Shown: piece after piece, positions 7,828 to 12,352 of the stretch
Layout: each line of letters begins with the position of its first letter
Numbering within the stretch: the first letter of the stretch is position 1
Assembly (NCBI GenBank): GCA_027035825.1
Contig: JALVTX010000034.1
Location: 1-12,352 of the forward strand
Origin: Mariprofundaceae bacterium
GTDB taxonomy: Bacteria; Pseudomonadota; Zetaproteobacteria; Mariprofundales; Mariprofundaceae
Length of the DNA stretch: 12,352 nucleotides
Direction of reading: 5' to 3'
Notes under the pieces: model-generated
The model's input: only the letters and a program-made list of their open reading frames with translations
Told to the model about the DNA's origin: nothing
Database searches by the model: none
Position numbers and translations under genes: made by a program

Positions 7828-8067
7828 TCATGATTCCTTCAACCAAGCCAGCACCGCGGACCGGGATGGAATTCCTCCAGCATGAACCACCTTCCCGTCA
7901 ACCACCACGGCCGGCGTGGACATGACCCGATATGCCATGATGGCCTGGATATCCTCGATCTTCTCCAGCTTGACCGGCACGCCGGCTTCCTCGGCCAGCC
8001 CGGCGATCATTTCTGCCGTTTTCTTGCATGCGGCGCAACCGCTACCCAACACCTTGATGTCTTTCAT
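7828..8067 (-). CDS. Small thioredoxin-like protein with CxxC (redox-active disulfide protein 2 type, Thioredoxin_3)
   Basis: This is a 79-residue thioredoxin-fold protein of the type called redox-active disulfide protein 2. Its active site is CAAC at residues 11-14, in the glycine-rich context VLGSGCAACKKT, with the cis-proline of STPAVVVDG near residue 52. There is no signal peptide, so it should be cytoplasmic. Relatives often sit beside ArsP/DUF318 permeases, as here, but their electron donor and target are not established. Handing a thiol-bound substrate to the permease, or reducing it, is inference. I chose ATG 8067 because AAGGAGGT lies 4 bases upstream; a GTG two codons earlier lies within that site. 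The Shine-Dalgarno sequence shares a base with the stop of the permease gene, so the two are coupled. Confidence 0.88.
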   Translation of the reverse strand: MKDIKVLGSGCAACKKTAEMIAGLAEEAGVPVKLEKIEDIQAIMAYRVMSTPAVVVDGKVVHAGGIPSRSAVLAWLKES

Positions 8068-8071
8068 CAGC

Positions 8072-8079
8072 ACCTCCTT
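8072..8079 (-). promoter_or_regulatory. Ribosome binding site of the thioredoxin-like gene
   Basis: AAGGAGGT, a near-perfect anti-16S match, lies 4 bases before ATG 8067 and overlaps the TAA of the permease gene by one base. It fixes the start at the ATG and not at the GTG at 8073. Confidence 0.8.
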
Positions 8080-9155
8080 TACACGACCAGATTGAAAATC
8101 AGCCCCACCATCAGAATGCCGGCGGAGACCACGCCAACGAACACGCCAATGAGGCGAGGCTTCAGCACCTTGCGCAGAATCACCATCTCGGGAAAGGACA
8201 GGGCAATCACGCTCATCATGAATGCTAGTACGGTGCCCAGCGCGGCTCCCTTGGCCAGCAGCGCCTCAACAACCGGTATGATGCCGGCGGCATTGGAATA
8301 CATTGGAACCCCAATCAGAATCGCCGCCGGCACCGACCACCAGGACGCATCCTTGCCCATCAGGTCGGCCATGAAGTCCTGGGGCACATAACCGTGGATG
8401 CTGGCTCCAACGGCAACGCCAGCCACCACATAGAGCCATACCCGTCCGACGATCTCCCTGACGGCCTGAAACCCGGCTTCCAGGCGTTCGGCCATGGTCA
8501 GGTGTTCGGGCGTATAATCGGGCGCGACCCTGGCCATGTCCCGCACCCAATCTTCGAGGTGCTTTTCCATCCGCAAGCGACCAATCACCCATCCAGAAAC
8601 AATCGCCACCAACAATCCCAAGGCGAGGTAAAGAACCGCGACCTTCCATCCCACCAGGGCAAACAGAAGCGTCAGGGCCACCTCGTTGACCATCGGCGCG
8701 GCAACCAGGAAGGAGAAGGTCACGCCAAGCGGAACGCCGGCCTGCACGAAACCGATAAACAGCGGCACGGCTGAACATGAGCAAAACGGCGTGACGATGC
8801 CGAGCATGGCCGCCAGAACATTGCCAATGCCCTCTCGCCGCCCGGCCAGCACGGCGCGGGTGCGCTCTGGCGTGAACCATGAATTGATCATCCCCATGAC
8901 CATCACCACGGCGGTCAGCAACATCAGCACCTTGGGCGCTTCGTAGAGAAAGAAATGCATCGCGTCCGCCAAGCGCCCATCGCGGGGCAGTGGCAGAAGC
9001 CCCGTCAGGCCGGAGGCAACCCTCGGCAAGTTGGCATACAGAACCAACCAGGTGGCCGCGGCCAGCAGCAGAAACGCCCAAGGCCGGGCCTTGGGAAGCC
9101 CGGCTAGGCCGGCCCCGGCCCTCAAGCGTTCAACATGGTTCGTTGCATCCGACAT
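8079..9155 (-). CDS. ArsP-type permease (DUF318/UPF0718 family)
   Basis: This 358-residue inner membrane permease has about eight to ten hydrophobic helices in two halves, separated by a charged cytoplasmic loop (about residues 196-230). Family hallmarks are TPFCSCSAVPLFIGF (Cys125 and Cys127, the only cysteines), VAAPMVNEVALTLL, GVPMYSNAAGIIPVVEAL and ALSFPEMVIL. The family includes Campylobacter ArsP, which exports trivalent organoarsenicals; most members have no proven substrate, so the arsenic link is only family-level knowledge. The paired cysteines within a membrane segment could bind a thiophilic substrate. I chose ATG 9155 (MSDATNHVERL) because GAGGTG lies 5 bases before it; the upstream GTG at 9185 adds ten residues without such a site. 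It lies 66 bases after the sigma factor gene and is coupled to the thioredoxin-like gene downstream. Confidence 0.92.
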   Translation of the reverse strand: MSDATNHVERLRAGAGLAGLPKARPWAFLLLAAATWLVLYANLPRVASGLTGLLPLPRDGRLADAMHFFLYEAPKVLMLLTAVVMVMGMINSWFTPERTRAVLAGRREGIGNVLAAMLGIVTPFCSCSAVPLFIGFVQAGVPLGVTFSFLVAAPMVNEVALTLLFALVGWKVAVLYLALGLLVAIVSGWVIGRLRMEKHLEDWVRDMARVAPDYTPEHLTMAERLEAGFQAVREIVGRVWLYVVAGVAVGASIHGYVPQDFMADLMGKDASWWSVPAAILIGVPMYSNAAGIIPVVEALLAKGAALGTVLAFMMSVIALSFPEMVILRKVLKPRLIGVFVGVVSAGILMVGLIFNLVV

Positions 9156-9160
9156 CCTGT

Positions 9161-9166
9161 CACCTC
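9161..9166 (-). promoter_or_regulatory. Ribosome binding site of the ArsP-type permease gene
   Basis: GAGGTG lies 5 bases upstream of ATG 9155 and decides that start over the GTG at 9185. No clear promoter is seen in the 66-base gap to the sigma factor gene, so read-through from that gene is the simplest assumption. Confidence 0.6.
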
Positions 9167-9221
9167 GCCCATCGAGTGTTTTCACCGTGGAAGACGAACG
9201 AGGCGGGAAAAGGATGCCGAT

Positions 9222-9755
9222 TTATTTCATGGGCGCTCTCGGGACAAAGCAGCAAACCTTGCCGGATTCATCGCGACGCACCTGGCAGCCCTGCTCCAAC
9301 CGCGTCCTCAATCGCTTGCGGGCGCGACGGAGCCTTGCCTTGACCGCCGACAGGGTCAGACCATGCATCTGCGCATAATCCCGCTGTCGCATGCCGTTGA
9401 TGTCGCAGTGGACAATGATGCTGCGATCCGCCTCGGGCAACTCGGCCAGCACGCGGGGCAGGCATTCGGAAAGCTCGTCCACGGCCTCGGCATGGGGCGT
9501 GCCGCAGGGCACATCGTTCATGAGAGGGACATGCTCCTTCCTTGTCCTCTGACTATCGATCATGGCGTTTCTGGCCACCTGGAACAACCACGCACGCGCA
9601 TTCTCCACAGAGCAAAACCGCTCGCCCTGAAGCATCGCTTTCTCGAAAATGCCTTGCAGCATGTCTTCGGCATCGGCGGCATTTCCCAGCTTTGCCACCA
9701 GCCACCGCCGCAATTCCGCTTCGTGCTTGTGCCACGCCTGCATCACGCATCTCAT
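9222..9755 (-). CDS. ECF sigma factor, SigZ-like, with cysteine-containing C-terminal tail
   Basis: This 177-residue extracytoplasmic-function sigma factor matches SigZ-type proteins in length and layout. Region 2 spans about residues 8-75 (ELRRWLVAKLGNAADAED, then the FEKA segment and ARAWLFQVARNAMID). Region 4 spans about 100-152 (LAELPEADRSII, RQRDYAQMHGLTLSAVKAR), with a helix-turn-helix that would bind the -35 element. After region 4 comes a tail of about 22 residues with Cys157 and the pair Cys168-Cys169; SigZ-like proteins I recall carry similar cysteines. No anti-sigma gene lies beside it, so the tail could itself sense metal or redox state (inference). ATG 9755 is chosen because AAGGA and GGAGG lie 4 and 10 bases upstream; the frame is open to 9803. 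It is first in the efflux unit and probably controls it. Confidence 0.92.
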   Translation of the reverse strand: MRCVMQAWHKHEAELRRWLVAKLGNAADAEDMLQGIFEKAMLQGERFCSVENARAWLFQVARNAMIDSQRTRKEHVPLMNDVPCGTPHAEAVDELSECLPRVLAELPEADRSIIVHCDINGMRQRDYAQMHGLTLSAVKARLRRARKRLRTRLEQGCQVRRDESGKVCCFVPRAPMK

Positions 9756-9759
9756 GCTG

Positions 9760-9770
9760 TCCTTTCCTCC
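9760..9770 (-). promoter_or_regulatory. Ribosome binding site of the sigma factor gene
   Basis: GGAGGAAAGGA contains two overlapping Shine-Dalgarno options, AAGGA at 4 bases and GGAGG at 10 bases before ATG 9755. The upstream ATG at 9803 has no comparable site. This fixes the start 16 codons inside the open frame. Confidence 0.65.
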
Positions 9771-9811
9771 ATGCGCACATCCGCGAGAGATGTAAACGTT
9801 CATACTCTACC

Positions 9812-9835
9812 TGAGCGCCCGGATTCATGAAAACC
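9812..9835 (-). promoter_or_regulatory. Weak promoter candidate for the sigma factor/efflux unit
   Basis: Reading leftwards, GTAGAGTATG contains a possible -10 TAGAGT (4 of 6). A possible -35 TTTTCA (4 of 6) lies 18 bases upstream, next to 9830. The match is modest. No canonical ECF pattern (GGAAC with CGTC about 16 bases on) is visible, so autoregulation cannot be shown. The 223-base gap from 9756 to 9978 is shared with the divergent protease gene and holds no other element I can support. Confidence 0.2.
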
Positions 9836-9978
9836 AGGACTGTTGAAAGGCCGGATCAGGGCCAGCCGCGCCAGGCAAAAAGCATGTTGCCCGTCCCTCT
9901 CGCACGGCTGAAACAAAGCGCTTCCGCATGCAGGCCATGGCGTTCCGCCGTGGCCTGTTTCGTTGTAGCGTCCCGGCC

Positions 9979-10938
9979 ATGCTGGCTCTCCAACAAGCGC
10001 ACCGGCTGCGCAACGCGCTGCAAACGGCGCTGCTCCTGGCCGGCATGGGGGCGCTGGCTGCCCTCATCGGCCGCATGCTGCTCGGCCCGGGCGCCACGTT
10101 GTGGCTGGTGGTCATGGCCCTGGTTGCGCTCTGGCTGGCGCCGGGCCTTTCGCCCGTCTGGATGCTGCGGCTTTATCGCGCGCGCGAGCTCTCCCCGGCC
10201 GAAGCGCCGGCCCTGCATCGGCTCGTGGACGAGCTCGCCCGGCGGGCGGAACTGCCCGCAAGCCCCCGCCTGTTCCTGGTGCCCTCGCCCATCCTGAACG
10301 CCTTCGCCACCGGCAGCGTGGAGCGCCCGTTCATCGCCGTCACCGAGGGACTGCTGGCGACGATGAGCCTGCGCGAACTGGCCGGCATCCTCGCGCACGA
10401 AATCAGCCACGTTCGCCATCGCGACCTGCGGGTCATGATGCTCGCCGACGTCATCAGCCGCCTCACCGCCAGCCTGGCCACGCTGGGGCAACTCATGCTG
10501 CTGCTGAACCTGCCGCTGTTCCTGCTTTCGGGCCAGGGGCTACCCTGGGCGCCACTGCTGCTGCTCTGGGCCGCGCCGGCGTTGATGACGCTGATGCAAC
10601 TGGGGCTCTCGCGCACGCGCGAGTTCGACGCCGACCGCGGCGCCGCCGAACTGACCGGCGACCCGATGGCGCTGGCCTCGGCGCTGGCGAAGCTGGAGCG
10701 CGCCCAGGGCGGCTGGCTCAAGCGCATCCTGTTGCCGGGCCAGGGCGTGCCGGAGCCCTCCTGGCTGCGCACCCATCCCGCCACCGAGGAGCGCATCGCC
10801 CGCCTCAAGGAGCTGGCGCGCGAGATGCGCCCGACAGCCGGCCTGGTTTCCGAATCCCGGGCGGACGCCGACTGGCGCTGGGGCGGCCAGCCGCTTGCCC
10901 AGCCGCGCCGCCGCTGGTGGAGCGGCCTCTGGTATTGA
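9979..10938 (+). CDS. M48-family (HtpX-like) membrane zinc metalloprotease
   Basis: From ATG 9979 this is a 319-residue membrane protease of the HtpX/Ste24 clan, likely in the inner membrane with its active site on the cytoplasmic side, as in HtpX. Two hydrophobic helices lie at about 14-35 and 41-57. The zinc site HEISH is at 140-144 within ELAGILAHEISHVRHRD; the third ligand is probably Glu215 in TREFDADRGAAEL. A further hydrophobic pair lies between them (about 168-210). The end HPATEERIARLKEL is common in M48 proteins; an arginine- and tryptophan-rich tail follows. Such proteases remove damaged membrane proteins. The start is uncertain: ATG 9928 adds 17 residues, and neither ATG has a good Shine-Dalgarno site. 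I prefer 9979 because MLALQQAHRLRNALQ resembles usual N-termini of these proteins. It is divergent from the sigma factor gene. Confidence 0.9.
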   Translation: MLALQQAHRLRNALQTALLLAGMGALAALIGRMLLGPGATLWLVVMALVALWLAPGLSPVWMLRLYRARELSPAEAPALHRLVDELARRAELPASPRLFLVPSPILNAFATGSVERPFIAVTEGLLATMSLRELAGILAHEISHVRHRDLRVMMLADVISRLTASLATLGQLMLLLNLPLFLLSGQGLPWAPLLLLWAAPALMTLMQLGLSRTREFDADRGAAELTGDPMALASALAKLERAQGGWLKRILLPGQGVPEPSWLRTHPATEERIARLKELAREMRPTAGLVSESRADADWRWGGQPLAQPRRRWWSGLWY

Positions 10939-10959
10939 GACCCGAGAAAACGCAGGCGA

Positions 10960-10978
10960 GCGCCGGACGCTTCGGCGC
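10960..10978. other. Small GC-rich hairpin between convergent genes
   Basis: GCGCCG and CGGCGC can pair as a 6-base stem around a 7-base loop, between the ends of the protease gene and trxC. There is no T-run on either side, so it is at best a weak terminator for the two converging transcripts. Confidence 0.25.
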
Positions 10979-11001
10979 GCGCGGGAAGGTTCAGCAGCGC
11001 C

Positions 11002-11433
11002 TCAGACCCACTGCTCCAGCCGCTGCTTGAGCGAGGCCGCCGGCATCGCGCCCTGGATGGTGTCCACCACCAGCGGCCCGCGGAACAGGATCATCGTCGG
11101 AATCGAGCGAATGCCGAACTGCGACGCCGAGCGCGGGTTCTCGTCCACGTTCACCTTGACGATTTTCACGCGCCCGGCCATCTCTTTCGCCAGCTTCTCC
11201 AGCTCGGGCGCGACCATGCGGCACGGCCCGCACCACGGGGCCCAGAAGTCCACCAGCACCGGAATCGGGCAATCCTCGACCTCGGCGCGGAAGCTGGCGT
11301 CGGTCGCGTTCACCGGCGCATCGGGGAACACCGGCTTGCCGCACTTGCCGCACACGGGGTTCTTGCGCAACTTTTCCGGCGTCAGCCGGTTCTTCACGCC
11401 GCAGTGGGCGCAGGGATAGATGATGTCGGCCAT
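11002..11433 (-). CDS. trxC: Thioredoxin 2 (zinc-ribbon thioredoxin, TrxC)
   Basis: This 143-residue cytoplasmic thioredoxin has the N-terminal zinc ribbon that defines thioredoxin 2: Cys8, Cys11, Cys28 and Cys31 as two CxxC pairs (CAHC, CGKC). The thioredoxin domain follows, with active site WCGPC (Cys68, Cys71) and cis-proline Pro112 in RSIPTMILF. TrxC reduces protein disulfides, takes electrons from thioredoxin reductase and in E. coli is induced by oxidative stress (OxyR); no regulator site is evident here. ATG 11433 is preceded by AGGAG about 8 bases upstream, and MADIIYPC is the usual beginning. The open frame continues far upstream, but only as an artefact in another frame of bioA. The start lies 5 bases after the bioA stop, so the two are probably one operon. 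Confidence 0.96.
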   Translation of the reverse strand: MADIIYPCAHCGVKNRLTPEKLRKNPVCGKCGKPVFPDAPVNATDASFRAEVEDCPIPVLVDFWAPWCGPCRMVAPELEKLAKEMAGRVKIVKVNVDENPRSASQFGIRSIPTMILFRGPLVVDTIQGAMPAASLKQRLEQWV

Positions 11434-11438
11434 GTTCG

Positions 11439-12352
11439 TCACTCCTCGGAAATCGTTTCGGCCACCTCGCACATGGCGCGCGCGAGCCTTGCCACGTCGT
11501 CCGCGCCCGTCACATACGGCGGCATCACGTATATAAGGTTGGCAAACGGCCGAATCCAGACCCCGCGCTCGACGAACATCGGCTGCACCCGCCGCGCATC
11601 CACCGGCCGCGTCATCTCCACCACGCCGATGGCGCCCAGCACGCGCACGTCGCACACGCCCGGCAGCTCCCGGCACGGGGCGAGCCCCGCCTCCAGCCCC
11701 CGCTCGATGGCGCGCACGCGCTCTTGCCACGGCGAGGCCAGCAGCAGCTCGATGCTGGCGTTCGCCACGGCGCAGGCCAGCGGGTTGGCCATGAAGGTTG
11801 GCCCGTGCATCAGCACGTGGCCGCCGGCTTCCACGCCCTCGGCCACGCGGCGGGAAGCCAGCGTCGCCGCCAGCGTCATGTAGCCGCCGGTCAGCGCCTT
11901 GCCCAGGCACAGGATGTCCGGCGCGACGCCCGCGTGCTCGCAGGCGAACATGCGGCCGGTGCGGCCGAAGCCGGTGGCGATTTCATCGGCGATCATCAGC
12001 ACGCCGTGCGCATCGCACAGCGCCCGCGCGCCCTTCAGGAACTCGGGGTGATAGATGCGCATGCCGCCCGCGCCCTGCACCACGGGCTCCAGGATCAGCG
12101 CCGCGATGGACGCGCCATGACGCTCCAGCGCCCGCGCCAAGGCATCGAGATGCGCCTCGTTCCAAGGGCCGTCGGTGACATTCGGCGGCGCGTCCACGAA
12201 CACCTGCCGCGGCAGCATGCCGGCAAACAGGTGATGCATGCCGGTGTCCGGGTCGCAGACGCTCATCGCGCCCAGCGTGTCGCCGTGGTAGCCGCGCCGG
12301 ATGGCGAGCAGCCGCGTCCGCCCCGTCTCGCCGCGCGCGCGCCAGTATTGCA
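11439..12352 (-). CDS. bioA: Adenosylmethionine-8-amino-7-oxononanoate aminotransferase, C-terminal part (BioA)
   Basis: BioA is a PLP enzyme of biotin synthesis that moves an amino group from S-adenosylmethionine to KAPA, making DAPA. The last 303 residues are visible; the rest, about 120-150 residues judged by family length, lies beyond the right edge. The visible part opens with QYWRARGETGRTRLLAIRR, followed by GYHGDTLGAMSVCDPDTGMH, which is characteristic of BioA. ADEIATGFGRTG holds the PLP-binding Asp. LCLGKALTGGYM holds the Schiff-base Lys (codon at 11898-11900). GPTFMANPLACAVA and the C-terminal VWIRPFANLIYVMPPYV also fit. Frame and residues look intact. The codons before the internal ATG at 12266 are clearly coding, so that ATG is not the start. 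trxC follows after 5 bases. Confidence 0.96.
   Translation of the reverse strand, partial: QYWRARGETGRTRLLAIRRGYHGDTLGAMSVCDPDTGMHHLFAGMLPRQVFVDAPPNVTDGPWNEAHLDALARALERHGASIAALILEPVVQGAGGMRIYHPEFLKGARALCDAHGVLMIADEIATGFGRTGRMFACEHAGVAPDILCLGKALTGGYMTLAATLASRRVAEGVEAGGHVLMHGPTFMANPLACAVANASIELLLASPWQERVRAIERGLEAGLAPCRELPGVCDVRVLGAIGVVEMTRPVDARRVQPMFVERGVWIRPFANLIYVMPPYVTGADDVARLARAMCEVAETISEE

Noticed and set aside
9156..9221. ECF-type promoter before the permease gene
   Set aside because: There is no AAC-type -35 motif paired with a CGT-type -10 at the right spacing, and no motif shared with the region upstream of the sigma gene.
11434..11910. Upstream extension of the trxC frame to give a 302-residue protein
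   Set aside because: The extra part overlaps bioA in another frame and is Ala/Arg/Gly-rich without a fold. The usual TrxC start with a Shine-Dalgarno site is at 11433.
1..12352. CRISPR arrays, insertion sequences, riboswitches
   Set aside because: No regularly spaced repeats, transposase frames or terminal inverted repeats were seen; no recognisable riboswitch core is present in the short gaps.

Overview
The window looks like a chromosomal segment of a GC-rich proteobacterium, probably a gamma- or betaproteobacterium. The grounds are a class-typical tRNA-Ala with encoded CCA, proteobacterial BioA and zinc-ribbon TrxC, a tripartite RND/MFP/TolC pump, and GC-rich third codon positions. I cannot name a genus.

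Layout. (1) 1-1375, minus strand: the end of a Gld/Nos-type ABC exporter operon, a complete ATPase overlapping the start of an ABC-2 permease that runs off the left edge. Its promoter has a perfect TATAAT so close to the ATG that the message is probably leaderless. (2) 1453-1599, plus strand: tRNA-Ala(CGC) with its own promoter and a strong hairpin terminator that also serves marC from the other side. (3) 1642-9755, minus strand: one compact seven-gene transcription unit. In order of transcription it encodes a SigZ-like ECF sigma factor with a cysteine-bearing tail, an ArsP-type (DUF318/UPF0718) permease with an FCSCS motif, a 79-residue CxxC thioredoxin-like protein, a TolC-type outer membrane protein, a periplasmic adaptor, a 1032-residue RND pump, and a MarC-family membrane protein. 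Genes overlap or are separated by 0-70 bases, mostly with strong Shine-Dalgarno sites. (4) 9979-10938, plus strand: a membrane-bound M48 (HtpX-like) zinc protease, divergent from the sigma gene. (5) 11002-12352, minus strand: bioA (5' end outside the window) followed after 5 bases by trxC.

The most interesting part is region 3. It joins a self-contained regulator without a visible anti-sigma gene to two export routes: an inner-membrane permease with a thiol partner, and an envelope-spanning pump. Cysteine pairs recur in the sigma tail, permease, small thioredoxin and adaptor. My inference is a response to a thiol-reactive toxicant such as an organoarsenical, a soft metal or an electrophile. 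The substrate cannot be read from the sequence. Hand-counted 60-base samples from the pump genes are 55-60% GC, against 68-72% for samples in both flanks, and one edge lies beside a tRNA gene. This suggests the unit was acquired.
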